Of a stretch of DNA of 64,000 nucleotides, positions 21,695 to 34,921 are shown in pieces. Where the stretch lies: NCBI GenBank assembly GCA_946803715.1, contig CAMPET010000046.1, forward strand, positions 274,052 to 338,051. The letters run 5' to 3'. The notes under the pieces were generated by a model. That model saw only the letters and a program-made list of their open reading frames with translations. It made no database searches and was not told where the DNA came from. Source of the DNA: Beroe ovata (Eukaryota; Ctenophora; Nuda; Beroida; Beroidae). The stretch's first letter is position 1. Each line of letters opens with the position of its first letter. A program made the translations under genes and the position numbers.

Positions 21695-24193
21695 ATGATC
21701 ACATATGTCGTGGTCAGTCTGCTTATCGTGAACCTTACTCTCGCTATTGGATATGTCAAGATCGCCAACTTTTATCAGCAATCTGCTACGACCACGCCCA
21801 TTCTCCAGTCCTTTGGAAAAGATGAGCGTGACTTATTCATCCTTCTTGTTGATAAGGTCAATATCAAAACATTTCAATTGTTCCTTAGATAAGTGATGTT
21901 GATCTTTCTCGTTGCTCTTATTCTAAAGACTCTTTTGTTTCAGAATGGTTCAGAAGTGAGAATGCCCCTCGGAAATGTTGGATACTACGAAACTTCGCCA
22001 CTGTGGACTAAACTCAACGGTAAGATGGTAAGACGGGTTTTCCATCACTTCAAAAGTGAAACGACTCCTTTAGAACCATCTTATTTAGAACCATTTAGAA
22101 CCATCTTATGACACCCTTTTCAATTATTTCTAAAACAACGTTGGTCCGGAACGCTCACTTCCTGCTCTCTTCTCAGAAACGATATATTACGGCAGACTCA
22201 GCTTCTTCGTCTGGAATTCAGCCAATCAGGAGATAGAACATGACATATTGAGATTCGAAGGTGCGTTTCCGATGTTTTAAATTTTTTTTCTACTTTTCTA
22301 CCTGAAGAGTAGTAATTTGCACAGCTCCGTCCTTTTGTTTTAGTTTCTTAAACTGGACGTGGCCATGGTACATCAGTGAAATGATACATTTGCGGGATTT
22401 TCCTCAGTATGGATCAATTTGCGCAAATTTCCAACAGCTTTTTATCTTAACTCTGGAACTTGACTTTCTCTCCCTCTTCAGATAACGTTACCGTGCGATC
22501 TGATCACAGGAGTTTGATGACAGTGGTCAGGAACAGCAACACATTCAGTGGTTACATTTGCAACATGGGGTAGGTGCCATATGGCAAATCGCTCCTGGTT
22601 TATCATGGGGGCGCGTTTTGTTTGAACAAAAGTACGACCCTGCCTTATTCATTAACGTGGCTCCTTGAACACGTGACCTTTATTTGAAACAAGTGATCGG
22701 TACGTAATTAACACGTGACTAATGTCAATGTTGCTAGGAAACCGTATGGAGGGAAGAAGATGTCAGTTTCCCTCTGTTTACACAACGTTGAGGAACAGGG
22801 TGTCAACGCGACGCAAATATCAGTCCTCGCCCGGCACTCAAACTGTCGAGGTAAAAAACCTGTTTTCTAAGTTTTCAATAAAGTCATCTCTCACAAGTTT
22901 TCCTGAACCCATTCATCTGAAATCGACAACAACCAATTCCCGATAAATACAGATTTCCCGATGGATAAATACTGTTTTTTTTCACCAGGTTGTCCAATGA
23001 GTCAGATCAAGCCTAGGAAAAGAGAGAGTAGCCTGGAGTTCATGATGCCTGACGTCCAGTCCAATACGTGGAATCTGACAGTGGAATACAAGAACATCAA
23101 TGATCAACATGTCAAGATTTGTCAGTAAGTGAACAGAGAGAGAATTTTCTGTGTATCTTCTCTCGTTTTCCGTTTCTTAAGATGAGAGCACGACCCCCCT
23201 CCCATGAAGATGATTAGTAACCTGTTAACCTCACAACCCCACCCACAACCCCAAGAGGTTAACCCCACTCTCAACTCTTATCCCAGGTTAGTGAACGTGA
23301 GGCTCACAGCTGGGAATCTTCACATGGTTGTCGTTAAACCGAACACGACGTCCCATTCTCGCACCCTGTTCGATTGTGTTATGTTCACGGACAAGATATA
23401 CTACGAATCACTGGGTTTGTGCTTTGGTTTGTGGCTGTGATATTGATTTGTCTATTAATCAAGATAAGATTTGTTTTGTTTCTCAGAGGTTTCGATTTCC
23501 GTGATTTTCACTCCTCCATTCCCGCCATTTCGCAGGAATGTGGGTCCCAATAATCTCTGGCCTGACTTGCCTCATCTTTATATCAATGACTGCTGTTATC
23601 ATTTACAAGAAGTGTGATCGGTCCTGTATTCGGCAACTTGTGAGTCCATCTCCGATCTCGTTTTCGTGATCAGTGATCTCTTAAAGAAATGATCACACGA
23701 CCAAAATCATTTCTGTGAAAACAATGCGTCACCTTTTGTCCCATTCTCCTGAGCTCTCTTCATACTTCATTCCTCCCTCTCATCCCTCTCCCCTCCGTCC
23801 CTCCCAGTTGCCAACACCGGACCAGGACACAGCTCCCTATCGGAGTTTCAACTCGTCCAACTCCAGCGAGAGTCCGCCTGCTCTACGCTGTACATCACCG
23901 CATGAGAATAGCGATGCAACTACTGGTCGGTACATCAAGATGAAATCACTTTCCGGTGAGTGATTAACTTGTAATTACTTGTGATTATTACAGATCATTC
24001 CAATTTTCTGGGAAGAGTTTTCATCTGTAATTTTATTCCTTGTCCAATGAAAATGCTCGATTTATTCCCTCCTGCAGGATCTAAGAAAAGGGGGGCCGGG
24101 GAGGAGGAGAGTTGCGAGAGCAGTGGGATAATGCCGTCACACATTCCCTCCTTTCTTTCCCGGAACAAGGAACCTCAGTACGCCAGGATATGA
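21695..24193 (+). CDS. Unrecognised type I single-pass membrane protein
   Basis: Ten exons (21695-21856, 21944-22019, 22177-22260, 22482-22569, 22738-22850, 22989-23124, 23287-23414, 23536-23639, 23808-23955, 24078-24193) join in frame to 384 residues. The first donor (GTCAAT) is weak. The protein opens with a hydrophobic signal segment (MITYVVVSLLIVNLTLAIGY), has an extracellular region of about 270 residues with several N-glycosylation sequons (NGS, NVT, NAT, NLT, NTT) and a few cysteines, then a membrane helix (VPIISGLTCLIFISMTAVII) and a serine-rich cytoplasmic tail ending QYARI. I do not recognise the extracellular domain; spacing suggests beta-sandwich repeats but no family signature is clear. 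The nearest acceptor-like GCAG is 17 nt upstream. Confidence 0.72.
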
Positions 24194-25618
24194 AACCTGA
24201 TGAGATCACGGTTACCTCTCCTCCATTCTTTTTGCATGGAACTGAAGTAAACGGAACTTAGGTCATGGAAAATTAAATGTCAAAGAATATCTATGTTGCC
24301 CCTTATCTTTCAGTATTTATGACTCCCCAACGTTACATATTGGTCCTCGTTAAAGAACGGCCTAAAGTTCGTATACTTCATTAATTGACAACGTAAATAC
24401 TAATAGGAAACCTACGGGGCATAAGTCCGTTTGCCACTTTGGCCAGGCGCCGGTCCAATGCAGGTCTTATGCCGGTCTAAATACCTTGATCCCTGACACA
24501 GACAAAGACATTCTAATTTCTATGACACCAGTCATTTGAATTTAAATAGTATTAGAAATTAGTATTAGAAATAGAATTAGACTTAGTTAGACTTACTTCT
24601 ACTTCTAGAAGAATTAATATTGTATTGATATTGATTGAATTTATTTTGTTGTAGATTTGAAATGCAAAATCGTTCCAGTTTTACTTTTAGAGCTACTGCT
24701 AGGGCATAGGATTAGGAATATGAGATTGAGGGATACCTATGATATCGCGATACCATTTTATTTTACTTTTATTTTATTTTACTTTAGCCTCTGACTCAAC
24801 GTTGAAGCATTTTATTTTCAGATTTATAACATGTACAATGTAGCAGTTCCCCAATCCTTATCGGTATCCCGTTTCATGTTTCACTATGAGTTAAATATTA
24901 GCATGAGCATCAGTTACTTCTTGCCTTCACGACCTGGCCATAAACGGGCGCGGTGGACAGAGAATAAATGGGGCACACGTTGCGCACGCGCGCAACGTGT
25001 GCACAGGCGTGCCCCATTTCTTCTCTGTTCTATTCTACTCAGTGAACGGAGACGCGCAGCGCGCGCGGAGTATTTGACTATTTGGGTCACGCAGTGCAGG
25101 AACAGGCGCCCCTCGTGCTAACGTGGGCACACGCCGGTAACTGGCAAAGTGGAATCATAATCACGAAAAGTAATAAATATTTCTGTAATTTTATTATTCA
25201 CAATCACAGGATAAATCAAGTAAGTTTTTATACTTTTTAGCACTGTTTTACAGACAATTGACCCTATGAATAAAGTCTGCATTTGACAAACTGACAAAGT
25301 TAGGCTGTGCTATATTACAGCCCCCACTCAGAAAAATTGGACCTCTTTTGAAAATTTACAAGAACTCCACTTTTTCAGTGCTTTCACTTTTGAGGTGTAA
25401 CCGAGTACCAGAATGAATACTAGCCTTGAACCTTATGATTTTTTCTGCACATGCACAAACTTCACTCAAGACTCACTTGGCTAGTTAAGGCCCTCCCAGA
25501 AAATGTCTGGCCTAAGTGCCTGCCATTGAATTAATAGTGCAATGTTTTATGTTATTACTTGACAGCTGTGCCTCCTGTAGCAAATTAATAATTGTTTTAA
25601 CTTTTTGATTCAGAAATT
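24194..25618. other. Intergenic region with a GC-rich inverted-repeat element
   Basis: Mostly AT-rich, no gene. At 24,437-24,459 (CCACTTTGGCCAGGCGCCGG) and 25,128-25,151 (inverted, GCCGGTAACTGGCAAAGTGG) lie candidate terminal inverted repeats about 715 bp apart. Within, 24,950-25,120 is GC-rich with GCACACGTTGCGCACGCG palindromes and is related to 60,310-60,700. Confidence 0.5.
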
Positions 25619-28456
25619 ATGGAGGAAAAGAAGCCTGATACTATGTATGGAGATCAAAGTGATGATGAAGATGTCAAAGTTACCACCCAAGAGCCAGTGA
25701 AAACAGCTCCTATCCCGAAAGCCAAACTACCTGATGTATGTTAGTTGTTATTGAGTTGTGAAGGTATAATGATGTAAAATCGTTGAATATGACTCCAACA
25801 TTTTATTACTGAACAGTGAACTAAGATAATATGTCACAGTTTTGCTAAATACTTTCAGCTCCCTATCATAGAGAAAAATAACTGGCTGATCCATATGCTG
25901 TTTATTAATAAAGACTTTGAAAGGTGTAAGAAAGTATGTACCATCCTTCTCAGCTCAATTTACAAAATGAGTATTTTCACAATAATGTTTTTAGCTTCAA
26001 AGCTGTTCAATTTTGAAGAACAGCTATTGAATCACTTCTGTACAGTATTTTACCAATTAACATATTTGATATGATTCAGGTGATAAAAGAGCAGATTGAG
26101 ATGACAGATAGTGCCTGTGAATATGCCCTTTATGTACAAGGAATGGTTCAGAGAAATGAGGCACTTATTCAGGAGAGTTTGGAAAGCTTCCAAGCTGCTG
26201 CGATGCTTAATCCCAACAGTTTAGAGAATCTGAAGCAGGTCAATAGCAATTAGCATCAATATATGTAGTAAGGACCAAATATTTGTACACTCCCATCACT
26301 CATGTATCTCAACTCTACCCAGGTTGGACGATCCCTCTATTTGCTAGCTCGACATAAAGCTGCTCTGGACATTTATGCTGAGGCTGCCAAACTAGCACCA
26401 GAAGATCCTGAGTTACTGCACAATCAAGGAGTTTGTCTTGTATACCTGAGTGATTTCAACAAGGCAGAAGAGTAGGTTTTACCACTGATAGATAAATGGT
26501 AGGAAATGGTAGTGGCTATTGGTTTTCATGAGCATCAATAATGCTGCTATTCTCCCAGGTGTTTCAAGAAATCATTGTCCATACAAAAAACAGAGCATTC
26601 ATACACACAGCTTGGGAAAATGCACATGCTGAAGGGTACCTAAGGCTATCACCATTCTTGTTTTGAATCAACAAAGAGTAATATACCTCACTGCTTGCTG
26701 CTCCCAATATAATGGAGTTATTCTCTCATACAGGCGACATAGATGGAGCAATAGCAATCTACAAGAAAGCGGTGGAAGCCTTCCCAGAGAACTCAGACCT
26801 ATTATCTGTTCTTGGTCTGCTACACTTGCAAATAGGAGATACCCAGAAAGCGTTTGAGCACTTAGGTAACTCTGCATTCGAGCATTGGCCGGATTGAAGA
26901 TGTTACAATTTTATGTTTTTGGGACCAAACTCGTGCCGTGCATCATATACCTACAATTCAAACTATTGATCAGAGTTCGAAAAATTCATCTCACAAATTC
27001 GCAGCTATTCCTCTCTCTCTCTCCTCAGGAAATGCGATGACATATGACTCTCAGAACGTCAAAGCAATCATGGGCGCAGGCAGTATTATACAAGATCATG
27101 GGGATTTTGATGTCGCATTGACAAAGTACAGGGTGGCAGCATCAGTTACTCCTGAATCCCACGCATTGTGGAATAATATAGGTGAGAGCTGTGAGGGGAA
27201 CCGGGACTTCCTTGGACGTTTTTCCGGAACGAAATCATTTTTTGTCGAAAAGTTTGCCAACCTTCAGTTAGACATCGAGCAAAGTTGTGATTTCTGCTAG
27301 TTACCATTGCTTATTAACTCGTCTACTCCAGGTATGTGTTTCTTCGGAAAGAAGAAGTATGTTGCTGCCATCAGTTGTTTGAAACGAGCACATTACCTCG
27401 CTCCTTTTGAGTGGAGGACGTGTTATAACCTAGGTATGTCTCTGCTTGATATAATGTTCCTGCATAGCCATAGTTTTGTAGGCCAATTCACGAGAATTGA
27501 GATTTTGCAAATACCATTGACACTTTTTCGCCAATCTTACGTCGATGCCATTTTCAACGGATTGATTTGACCTTCACTTCTGTTTACAGGTCTAGCCCAT
27601 CTGACAATGCATCAGTACGCGAGTGCTTTCCATTTCATAAGTGCCGCTATAAACCTTAAGCCGAAATTCGCTCCCCTCTTCATGCTACTAGGTATTGTAT
27701 GAAATTTAAAATTAGTCTATTTGTCATCACCTCTACAGAAACAAAGCTACTCCCAATTTTTTATCGATATTTTGTTACATTGTTGCCAACGACTTCTATC
27801 TCTCCCACTAGGCGTGGCGCTGACACATTTGGAAGATGTAAATAATGCAAAACAAGCGTATGAACAAGCCATCACAATACAGTCAGATGATCCAATGACG
27901 TATGTTTATCTGTCAACTGTAATACAGTTTTTCTTAGAATGAATGTATATACCTACAGGCACTTGGAATTGTATGCTATACACTGCCCGAAGCCTTATTC
28001 ACTGTATAGTGTATACCTATACACATTACCCTGTATAGTGTATAGGCAATAGCTATTCATTGCTACTTGTGCTAGGTTTTAACAACACAACACCATTTAT
28101 TGCTTCGATTTAACATCAGTTCTCATGCATAATTACTCATGCTCTCCTATACAGCACATACTGTATTTTGTGTGTCCTCCAAACTCAAATCATGTTGTTG
28201 TTGATGTTGTTGAACTTATGAAGCCAGACTGAATTACTGCATGCAAAAATACTTTCAACCGCCAAAGATTCACCACATCAACATCAATCTCAGGTATCTG
28301 AACTACGCTATAATGCTGCATAATAACGGGGAAAAGTCGCAAGCAGCAGCCCAGTATGCCAAGTTTGAACTGCACAACAAAACACGGACTACGAATGACC
28401 CTGATGTGAACGCACTAGTAGCTAAACTTGGCCCTATACTACATATGGGATCGTGA
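25619..28456 (+). CDS. BBS4: Bardet-Biedl syndrome protein BBS4 (TPR protein)
   Basis: Eleven exons (25619-25735, 25859-25933, 26080-26238, 26323-26471, 26559-26635, 26734-26865, 27029-27181, 27332-27433, 27590-27691, 27812-27899, 28294-28456) give 438 residues. Conservation with BBS4 is very high: [41 protein letters not shown] and [15 protein letters not shown]. It is a chain of tetratricopeptide repeats preceded by an acidic N terminus. BBS4 is a BBSome subunit that carries membrane proteins into and out of cilia and binds PCM1 at centriolar satellites. The proline/serine-rich C-terminal tail of the 519-residue human protein is missing. An acceptor-like TTCAG ends 5 nt before the ATG. The gene is convergent with BMS1. 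Confidence 0.96.
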
Positions 28457-29401
28457 GAGTGGACGACAGTTCTGAGATCACCAGATAATAGGTAACGGGT
28501 GTTTCTGGCAATTCAGGGATAGGGTGACCGGCATCTTGGCTTTTAGAGGCTTCTATTCCCATAATTTTCGTCAATGAAAGAAACAGTTGATACATGTCTT
28601 ATGTCTATAAGAGATCACGTAATGGGTCATTTTGGGCGCTCATTCAATATGATCAGTTAATTTTTTGGCTACAAAAAATCAGAGGAGAAGTTGAAGTTGT
28701 GTCTTGTGAGGGTCTGCTCTGTAGCCACCATCTAATTCGTATTTATACACTTGTACATATCTATATGTTATTTGTAAACTTCAATTTTATTTATTGAAAC
28801 ATGAAACAAAGTTCACATTTGTTCGAAAGTTAACGGCGTAATTTTTCGGCCAGTCACAGGTTACAGGTGTTTAGTTGTAACGCGCGGTACTCAAGCAGTG
28901 AACAAATACTTTACAGTCACACAGCTGTACAACAAAATTTTAATATCCGCGCACGGTGCGCGTTGAACCTGATAGGCAATTAATTATGGAATTGTAAATC
29001 ATTTCTAAGCGATAGAATCATTTGGGACACGATAATTTCAAGTATCTAGATAAAGCCTTGATAAAAGTATCTAGATAAAGCCTTGAATACAGCTGTATTT
29101 CACAAAGTCCCGCGCATATACAAACGCGCGCGCCATAAGTTCAGACAAATCTTGATCGCGCACTCCATGAAAATCAAATTCCCATGACCGTGTCACAAAA
29201 TTGCCACTTTTTGGAGATCTCTCGCAGGGAGTCATATATGGACTATCGAGGCAATTTGTAACAAAATGATGTCCCAAATGTTTGATAAAAGAAATTCAGA
29301 GTACGATTAAAAGATTACAAATCTCCTGCTTCAAATAAGTTAAAAGTCGCCACGAAAAATGGCACATTCGGTTATAAAATGCCACACACACAATGCCACA
29401 T
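28457..29401. other. Intergenic region between convergent BBS4 and BMS1
   Basis: No gene. A short duplicated phrase (AAGTATCTAGATAAAGCCTT) occurs twice at 29,041-29,085, and an inverted pair CATTTGGGACA/TGTCCCAAATG at 29,029 and 29,270 brackets a GC-rich patch that may be a decayed element. Confidence 0.5.
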
Positions 29402-32400
29402 TCAGCCTTCACGTTCAGCTTTATCTTTCTTAGCATTCTTCTGATAATAAACTTTCCTCTGCTGCTTTGCACGAGCTCCTCTCTTAGCATCAACTTTTGC
29501 TTGTTCTGCGGGATATCGTTGATTAGGTTTAAAAAACCCGCAGAAAAGAAAACCCGCCACATTTCGGGAGTAGCTTGAAGTTTCGAACCTGCAAGATACT
29601 TTTCCTTTTCCTTCTGCTTCTTCTGCAGTTTCTTCTTGTCGCTCTCCTTTTGGGCTGTGAGTAGCTGCTGCATAAGCGTCGTCAGCCTTCTTTCGCCTGG
29701 TAAACAACATAATCAGTGATAGATGACGACTTTAATTCAAGGAAACAACAGAATCAATGACATGATAGATAACGACTTTACTTTAAGGATCATCTATCAC
29801 AAGGAAATATTTTCTCTGCAAACCTGGCTCAGATACAACTGCCCGTTTGTTCGTGTAAAGCTGCTTCTTGCGCTTGTTCTCCACTTTCGGTTTTGTTTTG
29901 AACGGTAAATCTTTTTGCAGTGATTTCGAAACAGCGAGCGGACGGAAAACCTTTGCACGACGCTCGATTTCTTTATAGATCGAATCCTAGAATATTCTGT
30001 TCAGTTTTCTGATTTTTAGGTCAACATTATGATCAACTGATTGCCAGTGTCACATTGGAAGAATTGGGAGAATTATAAGTTGAATTTGTAGACCAAATTC
30101 ACTTGTCTTTGTCTAAAGGATCACGTGACCAGTAAAGAATCACCCCATCACCAGTACCTGTTTAACGGGTATAGTTTCTCCCTTCTCCCTTCTCAGTTCC
30201 CCCACAGTTCTCATTCCACTCCATGACTTCTCAGCTGAGAGCAGGTTAATGACAGGTGCGTAGAACCGGGGTATTTCCACACTCACCCAACACCGCAGAA
30301 ATACTATGTCGGATATCTGGATCTGCGGGGTTTGTATGTTACAGTGGGGTTTAGAAATACAATCCGTGATTAGATGTGGAAGGAGTTATGCAAAACAGAT
30401 TGGATATTCAAGCGCATGAAAATGCTCCGATTTAAGTAAAGTTAGAAAAGAGGAAAAATCAAATGTCCAAATTTACTTTGTCTTCGAATGAGGCTCTGAA
30501 AGCACCAGCGGGAGCCGAAAGGGCGCGTTTTATCTGTCCTCGTATCCCACTGACTGTTTTTATCATTGCTCCTTCAAACTTGGAAACCTGCGAAAATGGA
30601 TCACATAGGAACACAAGATTGTTGGATATCCTTCATTTTGCTGGTGGATAATCGGTTAATTAATTTGTAATTAATTGTTAGACTCCAACCTCAAGAACAG
30701 ACGAGAACATTCCCTTCAAGAACGCTGTGTTTTTGAAGATTTTATACGGAGTGCCAGTGAGTTTCAACTTCTTAACGACATCCACAGTCTTATCAAGCCC
30801 AAGTACAACCCCGGTTGCAACTATTCGGAAACAGGACGTTTTTGTTGCTGTGGCTCCCTGAACAAAATGGAGAGAATTCAAAATCGGGACGGAGTTAACT
30901 TTGCAGAAAAAGTTATAAAATCGATACCTAAAATAGCACTTGAAATTGTTGATTCTTACCAAATCTCCTGCAAATTAATAGAATCAGTCACCTGGGTAGC
31001 AATGAAAGCTGTATTAGGGGGAGCTAGGGGTCCGTAGAAGGAAGCATGACAGTGCATATGTTCAGGAGTGTACTTCAACATACGCTGTCGCATGTTATGA
31101 TCCTACGGTAGAGGGGAGATTGTCTTCCGTATTAAACAAGGGAGAAGTGACAAGATTCCAGCTCAATATCAATGATGTTTTGTAGTTCAATCTTGACAAA
31201 TACCAATATAAATTAAGATAAGTAAGACTAAGGATGTTGCTGTGCAGAAACATCAGTATTCAGTACCTGTATGGAATAAACTGGCCGGGTTTGGAATCTC
31301 CTCCATCCAAGGGAAACTATGATGGGGTCCTGGTTCTTGAGGATCTTAGGATACCACCTGGGCAATGAGTACATGTACGCGAACATGAATTGCTTTCAAA
31401 TTGTTTCATGGATGCCAATACAGGTTCATAATTATGTGATTCAACCCATGTAATGGAAGAGGTATTCATGACACTGAACTGTCCGTCACTATAGACTGTC
31501 ACTATAGACTGTCACTAAACTGTCCATCACTATGGACTGTCACTAAACTATCCATCACTATAGACTGTCCACTCTACCTGTGTCGTTTAGTCCGTGTCTG
31601 CAGAATACCCATCTGATTCTCTACACTGGAAACCCCGCCCAATACAAGGGGGAAATACGGATCTAGGTGTTCGGTAAACTCGCACGGAACGTTGCTTATC
31701 GTGATTCTCACGTACTGACCAGCCCTGAATCCCTCATACCTGTAATTGGGGGCAAGTGAGAGAAGGGTTACCGCTAAATCGTGGTGTCGTGGGAAGTTTA
31801 ACATAAGTCGGTTTTCTATTTTAATGATTTTCGAAGATGTGAATGCGAGAACAGACAGTTCTGTCGAACTCACTGTTCTCTGTTGCTCTCCTCAGCAAAG
31901 AACTCCTTATTCAGTCTGGTCTGAGTATCAGCCTCTTCCTGCAAGTCAGCAAAGTACTTGGATTCATCTCCATCATCATCATAATCTGCGTTGAACAGCT
32001 CCTTCATTCGTTCTTTCTTCCTCTGATACTTTGTCTTTTCTTCCTCTCCTCCCTCATTTCCGGGTACCGGTATCTCCTCCCCCTCATGTTCTTCAACTTC
32101 ATCTTCTTCATTTTCCTCAAGTTCGTCCTCAGCAGCTGCTGCTTCTAAATCCTGAGATTGATTTCAGTCAATCAAGCTTAAAACTTAGACACCTCCACTG
32201 TCCACAGGAATTTGTCAAATATAATGACGAAAATTCAGACCTCGAAGTCGCCCATTTCCTCATCACCATCGCCCTCATCCCAGTTGCCCGTCACGAAACA
32301 GTCCCTGATACACTCTCTCTGTTCTGCATCACTCCAGTCAACACAGCCTTGGTCACGTGATTCAGAGTCACGTGACACCCAGATGTGACGTGTGCTGTCA

Positions 32401-34921
32401 ACCGAGGTCCGGGTCTCGGCCAACAATCCGGCAAATTGTCCGGAGCTGTCGCATTCCTCGCCGTATATAATCTGTGGAGGAAGTGTTACTCTCACTCATA
32501 TATTGTAGGTACTTAGGCATTTAGGTACTTAGGTATTTAGGTACTTTTGGAAACATAGTTAGTTCAGTGATCAGTCCTGAACACTAAGAGTATAAATAAC
32601 CTCGTGTAGATTCTTGGCATTCAACTGTCGCTGGATGTAGCTGTCCTTAGCCCGGGCAGCGATATTCTTCTTCCAGCGTGCGGCTCCAACCACCATATCA
32701 TTTTCCTCATCATTGTCGAGATCATCATTCTCTTCTCCGTTCTCTGAACTATCGCTTCCGTCATCATCACCTTCATCAAAACTGTCATCACCCTCATCAT
32801 CTTCTTCTTCTTCTACTTCGTCATCACTTGATCCTTCTTCGTCCGATCCTCCGTCACTCTTCTGTTCGTCACCGAATATCATCTTTCGTCGTTGTCCATC
32901 GGAATAATCGCTATTTCTTATCACAGCTGGAATTTTTAGATTTTCAATATGTTTGACTTAGTCTGAACAAATGGAACTGGACAATAGACGGTACTATAGC
33001 ATGACTTAAATTAAATCATCATAATGAATATAATATACGAACATTTGGAACCAGAAAACAGACTGAATTCAGCATCCCCGAGGTTTTGATTCATTGTCTT
33101 CGTGGCTAGCTCCTCAATCAGGTCATCTCCCTGCGATTATAGCAACTGATCAGTGATCACAGTTACGACGACAGTAACCACGCATTGTCGAAGATCTATA
33201 GGAGCATGGATTATCAAAAACTTCCTCATAGTGAAACAGACCTCATTCCGTTTCTGTCTCTCTTGAGTCTGGATGTAGATAGCATCCTTGTCATAGATCA
33301 GACCACCAACACCAGCCATCGGACCGTATATCAGGCGCTCTTTCTCATTCAGAGTCCTTACGAACACAGAATAGTTATAGTGAATAATGGTTATTTCAGT
33401 GAAAATGGAGACAGGAAAGAGATCATTCATCCTGATATCCGAAAAGTTCAGCCACTAGGTGTTCCTTACCTCCGTTTTGAGGATTTCTCCTTGTCTTTGG
33501 CCGGTGGAGGACAGGGGTCAGGGAGGAGAGCAATATCTGATATCACGTGATCTCCCACTCCACAGACGTGAATATTACTACCAGCCAACAGATTAGCACC
33601 TAGGAGTAGAATACGAGGTAGAGTGGAGAAGGAGATTACAGCAACATGCGAAAATATCGTCACAATAAGAGGACCAGAATTGTGTGATCTAACCTCTCAA
33701 CCAGCCATATAGACAAACATTTCTATCGCATTTTCTGTTGGATTGCACCAGCGCTGGGTCCGTTTGATCCTCTACACGATCAACTATGGCATACGGATGC
33801 TCCCCACGCCATGATAAAACCTGGAAGTTAAGAGAATGTCAGTGGAGGAGACGAAAAAGGAATTTCCTTCCAAGAGATCCTATCTCACAAGTTCCAATAA
33901 TACCTTGAACTTCATAACCGAAATGAATCGGGCAAGATTCAACACATCTCTCTTGTTATACAAGTCAAAGCTCATTGAGCTTAGGTAGAACAGCTTGGCA
34001 CCATTGTGTACTTCAGTCCAAAATCTGTGCTTGAGTGTTCGTTTAGTCCTGTTCAAGCTTTTTCCAACTTTGAGCAGGTCAATGTGGGTCAATACTCCCA
34101 TTATTTTTGGTAATCCATGAGCCTGAATGACATTAGGAAAATAATCCCCCATGAATTTTCAAAATATGACGGACCATAGCTTAGATCTGAAAAAGGAACT
34201 TACTTGAGCTATATTGAGGAATTCAAATATCTCCATTTCAAACCCAAAATTCGCATCCACCATCAGTAAAACAAGATCAGCTACTTTTGCTACATCTATC
34301 ATGGAGCTAATGTCGTTAGGGCACTCAAAGAAAGTACATCTTCTGTTCTTTCCAGTCACAACTGTGAGTGGCCCCTGTGCAGACAACCAATCATCAGAGT
34401 GAGCTTTTTACGAATACAACAAAATGGAACAGAAATTTGGGCATATCCAACTACCTTAACTTGGTTGACATTCTGTTTAGTGTAGTGCTTCACTAAAGAT
34501 CTGATAAGGGTGGTTTTGCCACATTTCGGTGGACCAACAACGGCAACAAAAGTTGGAGGAGGTTCAAGGGGTGTTCTATCAACATCTGGAATATGGTGTT
34601 TCCTGGTTTGTTTATCAAGAGCTCTGTGCACAATTCTTGCTGTTTTGTTAACTGCCTGATTGGAATTAGAACTTTACTATCAATTCCATGTTGAACTCTT
34701 TGAATTAAGTCATAAGTGAAGCTTTTTCATCAAGAAAACAGGCCATAAAAGTTGTACTGTGATCTAGAAGTACATACCTGGAACGAGAATGCTTTAGGAT
34801 TACGTTTCCTAGCATCTTCAGATACAGAAGGATCATCATCCTGGAGTTTTCTTTTCTTATTCTTATTGAATTTGGCACCAGACTTGCGTTTTTTGTGGCC
34901 TTTCTGAGTATCTTCTTCCAT
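29402..34921 (-). CDS. BMS1: Ribosome biogenesis GTPase BMS1
   Basis: Twenty exons on the minus strand (5' to 3': 34778-34921, 34455-34655, 34204-34374, 33904-34122, 33694-33820, 33470-33599, 33242-33356, 33052-33130, 32601-32926, 32241-32471, 31874-32151, 31578-31739, 31267-31357, 30992-31102, 30690-30857, 30477-30587, 30158-30322, 29824-29986, 29589-29696, 29402-29505) join to 1067 residues. The start is [14 protein letters not shown]; the GTPase domain has P-loop GPPKCGKTT, then [16 protein letters not shown] and [10 protein letters not shown]. An acidic serine/glutamate/aspartate stretch (exon 9) leads to the C-terminal half with [39 protein letters not shown] and a lysine-rich tail. BMS1 recruits RCL1 to the small-subunit processome in the nucleolus. 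Human BMS1 is 1282 residues; the acidic middle is shorter here. Donor of exon 7 (GTCTGT) is weak. Confidence 0.95.
31480..31575. repeat. Short minisatellite in BMS1 intron
   Basis: About six degenerate copies of ACTGTCACTATAG/ACTGTCACTAAACT next to the exon 31578-31739 donor. Confidence 0.75.
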
